From contig NZ_JAJEJR010000003.1 in the NCBI RefSeq assembly GCF_021390595.1, positions 496,001 to 560,000 on the forward strand: DNA of 64,000 nt, read 5' to 3'. This stretch comes from Paraburkholderia sp. HP33-1 (GTDB taxonomy: Bacteria; Pseudomonadota; Gammaproteobacteria; Burkholderiales; Burkholderiaceae). Within the stretch, counting starts at the first letter, position 1. Each line of letters opens with the position of its first letter. Below the pieces are notes generated by a model. It was not told where the DNA came from. It was given only the letters and a program-made list of their open reading frames with translations, and did not search any database. Made by a program: the position numbers and the translations under genes. Positions 24,618 through 34,180 of the stretch are shown here, one piece after another.

Positions 24618-25745
24618 ATGAACTCGTTTGAAGTTTTCATGCAATCCCAAAAGCCCCCGAAAGCTCGGGTCATGTACTGCGCCAGCGGGCAAGAAAGCAA
24701 TTCAAAGATGGTGTCCGATGCGGTGTGCCTGCATCTGCCCCCAATGCACTCGTGGATGCCGTGGGGAAGTGGGATGAATGCGGTGATGGCCGGACAACGG
24801 ACGGTCACCGCCCAGGCATCGCCTGGCGACCGACGGCTTCCGCCGCTCCCGCAGGCTGTTGTGTGCAGCGATCATGAGCCGCAAATAATCCGATTCGTCG
24901 ATGGGGAGGACGGGCCCACGCGGAGAAGGGCATTGCAGACATGTGTGAACCAACTCGGGGCTACGCGGGGACGAAAGCTGTTGGTTCGGTGCCGACAAGG
25001 CGAACACGACAATCAGCTTGGTTACGCCAGGCGCTGGGCGGCAGAACTATGCGCCCGGTGGTCCGCGCGGCCGGTCGTTGTCGGGATCGATGGAATCGAC
25101 CAATGGCTGACGTCGCCGAGTGTCGCTGCGCGTTACCTGCAGGCGATCCTCAACGTCGGCGCCGCGGTCGCATGCGCTGTCGATCCAAGATATCTTGATT
25201 CCCGTTTACTCGCGTTTCACCTGCGCATTCTTGGGATCGTGGTGGTCCGCGATCCGCTCGTCCCGAAAAGATTCATCCGTGTCTCTACTGGGCTTGAGAT
25301 GCCGCGGCTCTCGCCTGAAGCGGAGCGTGGGACGCCGGCGCGGCGATTCCCCGGTGTCCGCTCCACGGCGCTGGGCGCGTACGCGGCTGAATCCCACGAC
25401 CGCGGCGCACCAACGACGTGGAATGGCGCAGCGAGCCAACAGGGGTCGAAGTATCGTCGGACCAGCGAACACGCGACTCCTTCCGCTATTTCCGACGCCG
25501 AACGGGTCGAATACGCTCGCGCATACCGGAACAGCTTTGCTATCAACCGCCTTCTGCGCGAGTGGATTGGCCTTCAGACACAAGACAATCGCGACGCCGA
25601 ATTGCTGAGTTCGAGTCCATGGCGGCCTTCACGAGAGCGCTCGCGGTCAGCGTCCATTGTTGCCCCCGATCTGAAGAGCGACCGTAAAAGAACAGAGTGC
25701 AACGATATAGCGCCGCTTCGCTTGCGTGATGGGTTGGATCGGTAG
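24618..25745 (+). CDS. Unknown protein encoded between the left end and tnsA
   Basis: This 375-residue protein starts at ATG 24618 with GGAGG 5 bp ahead; an in-frame ATG at 24606 overlaps that site. The central part looks structured: WSARPVVVGIDGIDQWLTSP, AVACAVDPRYLDSRLLAFHL and RILGIVVVRDPLVPK, resembling alternating strands and helices. The last 120 residues are Arg/Ser/Thr-rich and probably disordered. No family is recognised. It ends 70 bp before tnsA on the same strand and lies inside the putative TnsB sites, so it is likely part of the transposon and may be co-transcribed with tnsABC. Tn7 itself has no gene here. Confidence 0.55.
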   Translation: MNSFEVFMQSQKPPKARVMYCASGQESNSKMVSDAVCLHLPPMHSWMPWGSGMNAVMAGQRTVTAQASPGDRRLPPLPQAVVCSDHEPQIIRFVDGEDGPTRRRALQTCVNQLGATRGRKLLVRCRQGEHDNQLGYARRWAAELCARWSARPVVVGIDGIDQWLTSPSVAARYLQAILNVGAAVACAVDPRYLDSRLLAFHLRILGIVVVRDPLVPKRFIRVSTGLEMPRLSPEAERGTPARRFPGVRSTALGAYAAESHDRGAPTTWNGAASQQGSKYRRTSEHATPSAISDAERVEYARAYRNSFAINRLLREWIGLQTQDNRDAELLSSSPWRPSRERSRSASIVAPDLKSDRKRTECNDIAPLRLRDGLDR

Positions 25746-25815
25746 GGCGCTTTCTCATGTCCTCTCGAGGTGCCTGCGGGGGCGCTTCGGGAGGTCCCGG
25801 GTGTTGGAGGGGGAC

Positions 25816-26631
25816 ATGACGACACGTACGTTGCGGATTCGAAAGGGAACGCTGGCGCGCAAGCTGAAGGAACAGGCGCTCGCCAGGGATGAGGGATCTC
25901 ATCAGCGTTGGCTGCATACCCGGGACATGCCAGGCGCCGGCATCAAAACACGACTGGCCTGCGACAAGGCGGCAGGTGAGGAACTGCACTTGTTGTCCGA
26001 GGCAGAGCATGCTGAATTCCTGGAAGGGTGGTATCGGAGTGACGTGAAGATCATCTACGATCAGGTCGCCCTCGACCGCGACAAAACCCAGAGAGCGGCA
26101 GCGTCAATCAATGTTGCCCATCCTTTCTATCGGGACCTCGGCGAGCCCGCGGTACTTAGCACGGCCCTGGTCTACATCACGGCGCAAGGGACGATTCGCA
26201 ACCGGGAGGCGAGGTCGGTCAGGTCGACGCGCAGTGGCAAGGAAGGCGAACTGACGCGTTTGCAGCTCATTGAGCGGAAAGCGTGGGAAAACGAGGGAGC
26301 CTCATACTCCGTGGTCAGGGCGAACGGCATGCATGCGTGCCGTTCGAAAAATCTCGCCTGGATCTTTCGGGCACACAACGACACGGTCGGTCGAAAACTG
26401 TCTGACGCTGAGGTGGCGGCTCGGCACGAGTTGCTTCGACTTGTCCGACAGCAGAAAGAGATGCGGGTCATCGACGCATGCAGACTGGTTGATGGGACGC
26501 TCAGGCTCCCAGTGGGTTCGGGCATGCGCGCCTTTCGACAACTCGCGGGTGCCAAACGGTTAGCGTTCGACCTCGACGTTTCCGACCCGCTCAGCATGCG
26601 GCTCGACGAAATCTGGCGGCCAAAGCTTTAG
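25816..26631 (+). CDS. tnsA: TnsA-like endonuclease with substituted active site
   Basis: This 271-residue protein (Tn7 TnsA has 273) starts at ATG 25816 behind GGAGGGGG. The N-terminal domain aligns without large gaps: LHLLSEAEHAEFL with Tn7 HLLSDLELAVFL, VLSTALVYI with VMSTDFLVD, and EARSVR with FAIQVK. The first catalytic Glu is kept (E64 for E63), but A117, S134 and R136 replace D114, Q130 and K132. The C-terminal half (LQLIERKAWENEGASYSVV) matches the TnsA fold that contacts TnsC. The protein is probably structural but nuclease-dead. TnsA normally cuts the 5' ends of the transposon. Confidence 0.85.
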   Translation: MTTRTLRIRKGTLARKLKEQALARDEGSHQRWLHTRDMPGAGIKTRLACDKAAGEELHLLSEAEHAEFLEGWYRSDVKIIYDQVALDRDKTQRAAASINVAHPFYRDLGEPAVLSTALVYITAQGTIRNREARSVRSTRSGKEGELTRLQLIERKAWENEGASYSVVRANGMHACRSKNLAWIFRAHNDTVGRKLSDAEVAARHELLRLVRQQKEMRVIDACRLVDGTLRLPVGSGMRAFRQLAGAKRLAFDLDVSDPLSMRLDEIWRPKL

Positions 26632-26671
26632 AGGCGGTAACTGTCGGACACTTACCTCATCGGAGGACCGC

Positions 26672-29107
26672 ATGCTCATGCAATCGACGTGTCCAAGCGA
26701 AATCGCAACTGGCGACGTGCTCAAGGAGCGCAACGGTGAGCACATCTATATTGTCCTGAAAACAGGGAGGAATTCCAGGTGGACCCATCTTATCGATATT
26801 GAACATCAGGCCAAGTCCGCATCCTGTCGAACGGCATCACCGTTCAAGACGAAGACTGATGATCTGCTGATGCGACTCTCGACCAATGTGGAGCCTGCGC
26901 TTGCTCTCGAAAAACTTGCAAAGCTGCCGGGCAATGTGTCAGATCGGAGACGTGTTTCACCTTTCGGTCTGTCTCGCCGGTCCAGAAAGTATCAGGAAAT
27001 CGCGGATGATCCGACCAACTCTAAGGGGTGGAGACTTATTGAAGGGCTCTTGACCTTCGATCTGCTGCCCAACGCCGACGGAAAGTTACCAGAACCTTCG
27101 ATCTACGGCGATGAATTTGAGTCGTTGCTTCATCGGGAAACCCGCAGGAAGCGGATCTTAAAATATTGCGCGTACTCGCGCATATCAGAGTCCACGGTTT
27201 ACAGAACGTTCCGGCGTTTTTGCCAGCAAGGGATGACGCCCGCGGCGGCCTCTGATGATTATGACCGGTGCGGCGGAAAAGGCCAGCAGCGGAACTGGAA
27301 AAGTGCTCCTGGCAGGAAGCCAAAACGCAGGAAATTTAAGGGTTCAGCTCGCAACCAGGGGGTGCAGCGCCTGCTCCAACTGGCGGCTGACTATTACTTT
27401 TCGTTCGAATACTCGAAAGGGAAAAGGGCACAAAAAACCTTCAAGCAGGCCATAAGGTGGATTGAGGTAACGTTTTTGCGCGACCGGGTTGTCTACAACG
27501 AAAATGGAGAAATGATCGAGCTGAAACTCGGTCGCCGCATCGTCCTGACGGCCCGGCAACTTCAATACCATATCTATCGGAACTACAGCTACGAGCAGCG
27601 TCGTATCCACAAGGTTGGTCTCAAACAGTATCTGCTGCACGAACGGCCTTTGACCGGTCGAGTCAGAACGTCACGTGGGCCCGGTGAGCGCTTTCACATT
27701 GATGCGACTGTCGCTGATATCTACCTGGTCGGCCAGGTCTTGCGGACAAAGGTCATCGGCAGACCGGTGCTCTATCTTGTTATCGACGACTACACGGCGA
27801 TGGTAGTCGGTTTCTATCTGACATTTGATCCGCCGTCCTGGGATGGAGCAATGATGGCGCTTGCGAACGCCGTCAGTCCGAAGGTCCCGTTCTGCAAGTC
27901 CATGGGCATCGTTATCGTAGAAGAACAGTGGAGTGCCTGTCGCCTGTGCGAAATCCTTTACGCGGATCAGGGCGAGGTAAGCAGTGTACATAAGGCGCAT
28001 CCCCTGATCACGCATTTCCGGATTGAAATGCAGAACGCGCCGGCCTATCGTCCCGACCTGCGAGCCGTGATGGAGCGGCGATTCGGGATCCTACCGGCAA
28101 TCTGGAACTCGCTTGTACCTGGGGTGGTAGAGAAAGGGTCGTTTGATCGTGGCGTTGAACACCCCGCATATCATGCGGCCCTTGACATCGAGGAATTCCG
28201 CCGGATAGTTTGCTACGCAATCCTAAGCTATAACCAACATCTCATCCGCGGTTACCCCACGCCTCCAGAAATGGTGGAGCGCGGGCTTGCCCCAACGCCA
28301 CTCAATCTCTGGAAGTATGGCACTGAAATCAATGGTTGCGGAAGACATGTCGATGTCGACGAATTCAGGGCGAAAGCGATGCCTAAAGTGACAGTTCCAA
28401 TAGATGGTTCTGGAATCCTTCACAACGGGGTGCACTATGCCTGTCCGACGCTTTCGCTCATTGAGCGTCAGGCGATGTTTCGTGGTCAGAAAGTCGAGTC
28501 CATGGTCGAAATCGGTTACGACTCCGCGAATAACAGCAGCATTCAGCTTTACGGCCTCGGCGAGCCCATATCGTGTCCGATGTCGGATCATGAAAGGGAT
28601 GACCTGCGCGGGCTGACTTACCAGGAACAGGTGCTGTATACGGAGCTTGATGCGACCAACCGTGGCATGAGCGAGGAAGCTTGCGAGCCCGATCGCTCAA
28701 CGACCGACTACAACATTGCAAAGATTGCCAGGGACGCGGTCGCCAAAACTTCAAGAGCGTTGGAAGATGCAGGTATGACGCGGCCGGACATCGGGGACAT
28801 GGACGAAATGCGTCACATCGAGCAGTCCGCTGAATCGACGTTGCGGACAGGGGAGGGTCCGAAGAAAGCCAGAAGACCCCGGCGGCGCAACAAGCCTGGC
28901 ACGTCGTTCAGGAAGCTCATCAGGAAGGTTCAACAGGGAATGAGCCGGGACGATGCGGTATCGCAGGAGACGTATGACGAAGAAGGAGACGCCTATGAAC
29001 AGTCGATAAGTCAAGACAACGGTACCTTGGCCGAGGACGGTCGCATGACCGCAAAGCAACTTCGTGAGAAGCGTGCGAGGGAGTTGCTCGCCGCAATGGA
29101 TGAATAG
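26672..29107 (+). CDS. tnsB: TnsB-type DDE transposase
   Basis: This 811-residue protein starts at ATG 26672 with GGAGG 5 bp ahead. The DDE core has D344 in ERFHIDATVADIYLVG, D432 in LYADQGEV, and E468 in LRAVMERRFGIL, giving the D,D-35-E spacing of TnsB and Mu-type integrases. Upstream are helix-turn-helix DNA-binding regions (SRISESTVYRTFRRF) and downstream a beta-barrel-like Mu C-domain. The last 120 residues are acidic and Arg-rich and end ARELLAAMDE, probably the TnsC-contact tail. TnsB cuts the 3' ends and joins them to target DNA. It sits 40 bp after tnsA. Confidence 0.95.
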   Translation: MLMQSTCPSEIATGDVLKERNGEHIYIVLKTGRNSRWTHLIDIEHQAKSASCRTASPFKTKTDDLLMRLSTNVEPALALEKLAKLPGNVSDRRRVSPFGLSRRSRKYQEIADDPTNSKGWRLIEGLLTFDLLPNADGKLPEPSIYGDEFESLLHRETRRKRILKYCAYSRISESTVYRTFRRFCQQGMTPAAASDDYDRCGGKGQQRNWKSAPGRKPKRRKFKGSARNQGVQRLLQLAADYYFSFEYSKGKRAQKTFKQAIRWIEVTFLRDRVVYNENGEMIELKLGRRIVLTARQLQYHIYRNYSYEQRRIHKVGLKQYLLHERPLTGRVRTSRGPGERFHIDATVADIYLVGQVLRTKVIGRPVLYLVIDDYTAMVVGFYLTFDPPSWDGAMMALANAVSPKVPFCKSMGIVIVEEQWSACRLCEILYADQGEVSSVHKAHPLITHFRIEMQNAPAYRPDLRAVMERRFGILPAIWNSLVPGVVEKGSFDRGVEHPAYHAALDIEEFRRIVCYAILSYNQHLIRGYPTPPEMVERGLAPTPLNLWKYGTEINGCGRHVDVDEFRAKAMPKVTVPIDGSGILHNGVHYACPTLSLIERQAMFRGQKVESMVEIGYDSANNSSIQLYGLGEPISCPMSDHERDDLRGLTYQEQVLYTELDATNRGMSEEACEPDRSTTDYNIAKIARDAVAKTSRALEDAGMTRPDIGDMDEMRHIEQSAESTLRTGEGPKKARRPRRRNKPGTSFRKLIRKVQQGMSRDDAVSQETYDEEGDAYEQSISQDNGTLAEDGRMTAKQLREKRARELLAAMDE

Positions 29108-29116
29108 GAGCGCATC

Positions 29117-30670
29117 ATGGCTATCAAAGAAGCCGTCGCCAAACTGGCGTCAGGCGGGAAATCCAATCAGGCTGAACCAGTGAGGCAGTGTATCGAAGCA
29201 GTGGAGGCACGGTACTACAGCGGCGACGATCTGCTCCCCGAGTATCGGAGCAATCCGCTGATCTCCGCGTTGGGGCCTGTCTGGGACCAGAAATCGATCT
29301 TGAAGGCGCTCGATGTGCCTGTTGCCTTTTCTGAAAGTGAGCGCACGAAGCCTGAAGAGTATCGCCTGCATGCGATCGGGCGACTGTCGCGCCTTGTCGT
29401 TGCCCTTCCCGCTCATCTTGACGTTGTCAGCACGATTCAGCTCATCGTTCGTCAGCATTACATTGGAAGCGAACTGCGAGACGATTACGCACAAGGCCTC
29501 AAGGACCGTTACAGGGCGAGCCAGGACGGGCAGCTTACTCCGGTCTACCCGCACCAGCGTTCACATGCATATTGTGCCGGTATCTTCGGGCTATCGGGAG
29601 GCGGAAAAAGCACAGCGCTGGAATCTGCGCTACGCCTGTTGCCCAAGGTGATCCTTCACAGGGAATACGGGCTCAGTCAGGTTGTTTGGATCAAGGTTGA
29701 CTGTCCCAAGAGTGCCAGTCTCAAAGACACACTCAAGCTTCTCATATTGAAATTCGACGAGCTGCTCGGAACCGACTACACGAAGGAGGTTGGGTTGAGG
29801 GCCACGTTGGCCGACTACGCCAACAAGCTCCACCGTATCTGTCAACGGCATCAAACGGGCCTCATTGTTATTGACGAGATGCAGAACGCGTTGCAGGCGG
29901 TGGCAAGGAACGACCCGCTCTTTGACTTCTTTGTCAATCTTACTAACGTGGTTGGAATTCCGGTGGTCGTAAGCGGCACGCCAAAGGCGGCGCAGCTGTT
30001 CCGGAAGACATTGCGGTCCGCGCGTCGTATTAGCAGTCAGGGCGTTACTACTTGGAACGGGATGCGGAATGAGGACGACTGGAAGCGGTTCTGTAATCAA
30101 CTGCAGAAGTACCAGTGGCTTGCGGACCCGATACCGCTGTCGGAGAGTTTGCGGAAGTACCTGTATTTCTTGACCCAAGGGCTGCCGGGGATTGCGATTC
30201 CCCTTTTTCAGCTGGCACAGTACGCGGCAATCGTTTCGGGAGCGGAGAGATTGTCTCGAAAAATTGTCAGGGATGTATTCGATGAAAAGATGGCTTCATT
30301 GAGGCCGATGATGAATGCGGTGCGCTCCGGGAATAAGGCAAGGATGGTCGAATACGATGACCTGTTGGGCGACACGCTGGACGACATCGTTGAGTCGATG
30401 GAGGCGGAGGCGAAGCGCCACGGCTACCATGAAGTGGCGATGGAACATGACAAAAACGAGTCAGCGATCAGTGCCGTATCCAGACTGTTGCTGCTGGGCG
30501 TACCGCAGGAGTTGGCGTCGTCGCTCGTTTCTACAGTCCAGAAGGAGTACCCGGCGGCATCATCGCAGGATCTGAGTAACGAGGCAGCGCGCCGTTACTT
30601 TCTAAAGAAAGAACCAGCAGAAACGCTAAGGAAGTCCACACCGAAATCCAGGGAGAAGATCATCTCATAA
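29117..30670 (+). CDS. tnsC: TnsC-type AAA+ ATPase
   Basis: This 517-residue protein begins 9 bp after tnsB with GGAG ahead of its ATG. Walker A is GLSGGGKST (residues 158-166) and Walker B is LIVIDEMQ at about residue 250, followed by VVSGTPKAAQLF of the sensor region. TnsC forms filaments or rings on target DNA and links the TniQ/TnsD target selector to TnsAB. The C-terminal 130 residues (MEAEAKRHGYHEVAMEHDKN) are helical and probably contact the transposase. Confidence 0.94.
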   Translation: MAIKEAVAKLASGGKSNQAEPVRQCIEAVEARYYSGDDLLPEYRSNPLISALGPVWDQKSILKALDVPVAFSESERTKPEEYRLHAIGRLSRLVVALPAHLDVVSTIQLIVRQHYIGSELRDDYAQGLKDRYRASQDGQLTPVYPHQRSHAYCAGIFGLSGGGKSTALESALRLLPKVILHREYGLSQVVWIKVDCPKSASLKDTLKLLILKFDELLGTDYTKEVGLRATLADYANKLHRICQRHQTGLIVIDEMQNALQAVARNDPLFDFFVNLTNVVGIPVVVSGTPKAAQLFRKTLRSARRISSQGVTTWNGMRNEDDWKRFCNQLQKYQWLADPIPLSESLRKYLYFLTQGLPGIAIPLFQLAQYAAIVSGAERLSRKIVRDVFDEKMASLRPMMNAVRSGNKARMVEYDDLLGDTLDDIVESMEAEAKRHGYHEVAMEHDKNESAISAVSRLLLLGVPQELASSLVSTVQKEYPAASSQDLSNEAARRYFLKKEPAETLRKSTPKSREKIIS

Positions 30671-30947
30671 CCTGTATGTCAGTGATGGAACCAGCTGTCA
30701 CAAGCCCGAATACTCACTGCCTTATCGGTGCACCTATGGCCTCGAGGATGTGACAGCCGCACGAAGACGAATTGTGGCGACACGCTGAAAGGCAAATCGG
30801 TACAGATTCGAAGAATTCCCGGCAGGCGGAGCGCTGATGAGGGAAGTTGTCGAGACCCGACAGGAGCTTCGAGAGCGGGGTAACGTGGGTCAGCGTCCTG
30901 CGGGCGTGATGTCCCTGTATTGAATGGTGCTGGTAGGGAGAGATGCA

Positions 30948-32771
30948 ATGGCTATAGCACTGTTTCCACCTAATGAAGGCGAGACTTTGGGAAGCTGCAT
31001 TGGACGCTACGCGCAGTATATGGGTCTCAATTCTACTGTAGTTCTAAGGCGACTGCTTTTCGGCTATACCTGTTCGCCAGGCACCCGGCTTCCCAGCGCC
31101 ATGTCTTATTTCGCTGAACAAACACGTGACTACTGGAATATGAGCGGGGAGGCGATAATCAGACGCCATACGGAGTTCCAATACGTAACTATGATGGCGC
31201 CAAACGCATTGAGAGATAGGCTGCTGCTGCATTTGCTGGATTCTCGCGATAGCAGGAGGACGATAATGAGATTTGGCGGCGGTTTGAAGCGTGAGGTCGT
31301 TAAGAAACTGCGATACTGCGAAGAATGTTTGAGTGAATGGCGCAGCAAAAATATAATGCCATTTTGGAAAATTGATCACCAGTTGCCGGGAGCTTATTAC
31401 TGTCATCTGCATTCGTGCGTATTGAAAATGACAGGCCAGCAGTTTGCAAAAAATGTTTTGGATCCTACAGTATTGAGTTTGAGGCGCGATTCCGATGAGG
31501 CAGTGCTGAAGCGGGTATCATCGGTGGAAAGAGACGCGATCATGGACGTGACTATAAGGAGCGTGCGACAAAGGATCGACGGCGACTCGTGCCGACGGCC
31601 AAAAACATATCGTGAATTGTTGGTAAATGCGGGGTTTGCACGTCCGGACGGCACAATAAGTAGGACGGCGCTGATTAGAAACTGGTTAGGTTATTTCGGC
31701 CCGGAGTATTGTCACCTGACCGGCATGGATGAGCAGAAAATTGGCGGTTGGTCGCGGAATATTTCGCGATGTGCGAGTGCTCGCCAATTTCCTCAGCCAT
31801 TTATATTTGTCGCGGCGCACTCATTTCTGGACCACTGCTGCAAATTTCCGGGTTCGTTTGTTCCGGCGCTTCATAGCGCTGGAACAAACCAGGAGGTGCA
31901 CAGCCCCGAGGGGGAAGATACAATACGCCCCGATGTTGAACTACCAGAATGCAATGGTGTTCTGCATAGAATCGGCGATAGCTTACACTTTGCTGGCCGC
32001 CTAAGGAGATCAGGTGGATGGAAGGTTGTATGTTCCTGCGGTATGTCTTATCGAGCTAAAGACGAGTCGAAACGTGGTTCAATGTGCCTGAAGGCGTTCG
32101 CTTATGGACCACGATACAGGCGTCGATTTTGTGCCTTTATGGCGAAAGGTGACAACTACATAAGGGCAGGACGCAAGTTGAATATGCCTAAATCGACTGC
32201 CTTAGCGTGGGCGCGTGAGGAGGGATACGTCCGTCGTGTTGAGACGATGCCGCCGGCAGACACAAGGAAACTACGCGCAACGTGGCGCCGTACGGTGGAG
32301 AGTGCTCCGTTGGAGAGTCGCATAACCTCGGCTTGCCAAATCAATCCGGGCGTGTACAAAGCCTTGCATCGGAGGGACCGGGCGTGGCTGCTCTCGTTTA
32401 ACCATGAGCATCGATCATGGCGTCCCGGTGCGTCTTATAACGCCGCAGGGAAAGAATCAACTTGCAACCGGGTTCGTGAGGCTATGGCTGCGGTCATGCA
32501 GATGGATCCTCCCGTTCGGGCAACGCGTGCCAAGATTTTCGAGACTGCAGGGTTGACACTTAGTGAGGCCAACTCGAGAAAGTCTACTTCGATTCTGTTA
32601 CGGACATTGACAGAGCCGCGTCAGGACTATCTCGAAAGGGTTATTTTGTGGCTTGAGACGCTGGCCGCGAGCCGAAGGCTGGGCGATTGGGAAGACGCTG
32701 TTCACCTTGCCGGCCTGCACCGTAGAAGCTTTACGAAGGAGCAAATGAGTCGAATTCGTCGCTTTCTTTAA
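30948..32771 (+). CDS. tniQ: TniQ/TnsD-type target-selection protein
   Basis: This 607-residue protein starts at ATG 30948 (MAIALFPPNEGETLGSCIGR), the classical TniQ opening with P-x-E-x-E-x-L-x-S. A zinc finger follows: LRYCEECLSEW and YYCHLHSCVL (C-x2-C...C-x2-H). The length matches TnsD rather than short TniQ. The C-terminal region has CSCGMSYRAK and a helix-turn-helix (IRAGRKLNMPKSTALAWARE), suggesting binding to a specific attachment site. It follows tnsC by 277 bp without a gene. No glmS or other known TnsD target is adjacent, so the target is unknown. No tnsE or CRISPR-Cas gene was seen. Confidence 0.9.
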   Translation: MAIALFPPNEGETLGSCIGRYAQYMGLNSTVVLRRLLFGYTCSPGTRLPSAMSYFAEQTRDYWNMSGEAIIRRHTEFQYVTMMAPNALRDRLLLHLLDSRDSRRTIMRFGGGLKREVVKKLRYCEECLSEWRSKNIMPFWKIDHQLPGAYYCHLHSCVLKMTGQQFAKNVLDPTVLSLRRDSDEAVLKRVSSVERDAIMDVTIRSVRQRIDGDSCRRPKTYRELLVNAGFARPDGTISRTALIRNWLGYFGPEYCHLTGMDEQKIGGWSRNISRCASARQFPQPFIFVAAHSFLDHCCKFPGSFVPALHSAGTNQEVHSPEGEDTIRPDVELPECNGVLHRIGDSLHFAGRLRRSGGWKVVCSCGMSYRAKDESKRGSMCLKAFAYGPRYRRRFCAFMAKGDNYIRAGRKLNMPKSTALAWAREEGYVRRVETMPPADTRKLRATWRRTVESAPLESRITSACQINPGVYKALHRRDRAWLLSFNHEHRSWRPGASYNAAGKESTCNRVREAMAAVMQMDPPVRATRAKIFETAGLTLSEANSRKSTSILLRTLTEPRQDYLERVILWLETLAASRRLGDWEDAVHLAGLHRRSFTKEQMSRIRRFL

Positions 32772-33151
32772 CAGACATAGCTATTTCTTGATGCTGACGC
32801 CGAGAGGCGTCTCTTCTGAAGAACAGGATAACGAATGAGGGCGCCTGGCGACTCAATGCGAGGGCGACGGCAGGTCGCAAACCTGGAACGGCCATTTGCG
32901 CGGAGTCTCGGAGGGCAAGTTGTCGGCCAATGCCGACGGTCGCCGATCTGACGACGTGCGGCAGTTGCCCGTCGCTTCGCCGACATTTGCAAGCAGGTGC
33001 CGGCGAATGTCGCCGCCCGTTAAGGAAGGCCAGCCCGCGAGACAAGCCCGAATGCAGGTGCGTCCGGCAAATTTTCGCCACTGCAGGACTCTCCAAAAAA
33101 GGTTCAGCTGAATTGATGGATAACATCGGCGCGACGATGGATCGCGATCGA
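32772..33151. other. Convergent intergenic region after tniQ
   Basis: A short hairpin GACGCCGAGAGGCGTC (32796-32811) follows the tniQ stop, with only a weak T-rich tract. The rest contains GTCGGCCAATGCCGACGG-type dispersed repeat words and no supportable gene. Confidence 0.45.
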
Positions 33152-34180
33152 TCATAATGCCAGCACGACCTCGAGTACCTGCTGATGCTCGAAATAGGCG
33201 TCGTGTGCGAGACCGAGAAGGGCTTCGAATTCCGAATATCCCAATTCAACGCCCACATTTGAACACTTCGGTTCTGCCTCGAAAGGTACCTTGCTGCATA
33301 GCGAGTCGGTCACCGCGTAGAAGTCGATCCAACAGTCGACCAGTTCGGAGGTCACGCAGCGCCGAATTTTCTGTTCATATTCGGGCTCGCGGCTGATCAG
33401 AAACTCCAACGGACTGCCTGCGGTGACGAAATCAATCGTCTGTAGCGGTTGCGGACGGTTTGTGTCCTCCACCATCCGGGCAATCGCATCGACTGCGACA
33501 GCACTGCCGAAGCTATGCGCTAGCAAAGTAATGCGTTGATAACTGCGCAACTGCGGAGTGATTTCCCAGAAGGCGTTGATGACACGTCGACGAACTCGAT
33601 CACTGAGTCCATCGCGATTTTTGAGATAGCAAAACGTGGCATAGGACGCATCAATGTTCGACGTAACGAACCCTGTCGCGAGAAGAGTCGTGACGCCTAC
33701 CCATAACCAACCCACCAGGCTTTGGATTTGCGATGGCAGCATCAAGGCGAAAAGTTGGGTGATTTGAAGAAATGCGAGCAATGTCAAGACGTACCAGCCG
33801 AGCAGGAACACTGCCCCAAAGCAGAACGCACGACGCAGTGACCTGGACGTTGGCGGTATCGCATTCCAATCTCGAAGCCTCAACCAATAGCGGACAAGCA
33901 GGTAGCCCAAAAACGGGATCAAGGATTTGTCGAGTTGTGGTCTTAGATCGTTCCAGAAGATTTCGACTATGTCGACGATCCTGTGCTGACCGTTTTTGAG
34001 CCGGATATCGAACCGTGTGCGGTTGTCACCGTCGGATTCAGCTCGATGAAACGATTCGACAGTTTCGCCGCGCTTCTCCAGGAAACCATCGATGCCATCG
34101 GAAAGGCGAGTTGCGTAGTGCTCACGCTCCTTTCTGGCCATGCCTGGGATCAATAAGATGAGTTCATGAACCGCTACCAT
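33152..34180 (-). CDS. Membrane-embedded alpha/beta hydrolase (lipase-like), Tn7 cargo
   Basis: This 342-residue protein starts at ATG 34180 behind GAGGTG. The N-terminus has an alpha/beta-hydrolase first strand (ELILLIPGMA). About residues 115-170 contain two or more transmembrane helices (AVFLLGWYVLTLLAFLQITQ and GWLWVGVTTLLATGF). The nucleophile elbow is LLAHSFGSAVA (GxSxG-like, with Ala first), and candidate Asp and His lie in WIDFYAVTDSL and LAHDAYFEH. A soluble hydrolase split by a membrane hairpin suggests an esterase acting at the membrane. As the first cargo gene after tniQ it could be a defence or toxin effector; no partner is adjacent. Confidence 0.7.
   Translation of the reverse strand: MVAVHELILLIPGMARKEREHYATRLSDGIDGFLEKRGETVESFHRAESDGDNRTRFDIRLKNGQHRIVDIVEIFWNDLRPQLDKSLIPFLGYLLVRYWLRLRDWNAIPPTSRSLRRAFCFGAVFLLGWYVLTLLAFLQITQLFALMLPSQIQSLVGWLWVGVTTLLATGFVTSNIDASYATFCYLKNRDGLSDRVRRRVINAFWEITPQLRSYQRITLLAHSFGSAVAVDAIARMVEDTNRPQPLQTIDFVTAGSPLEFLISREPEYEQKIRRCVTSELVDCWIDFYAVTDSLCSKVPFEAEPKCSNVGVELGYSEFEALLGLAHDAYFEHQQVLEVVLAL

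Noticed and set aside
30671..30947. A tnsE or extra tns gene between tnsC and tniQ
   Set aside because: No frame with protein character exists in this 277-bp gap.
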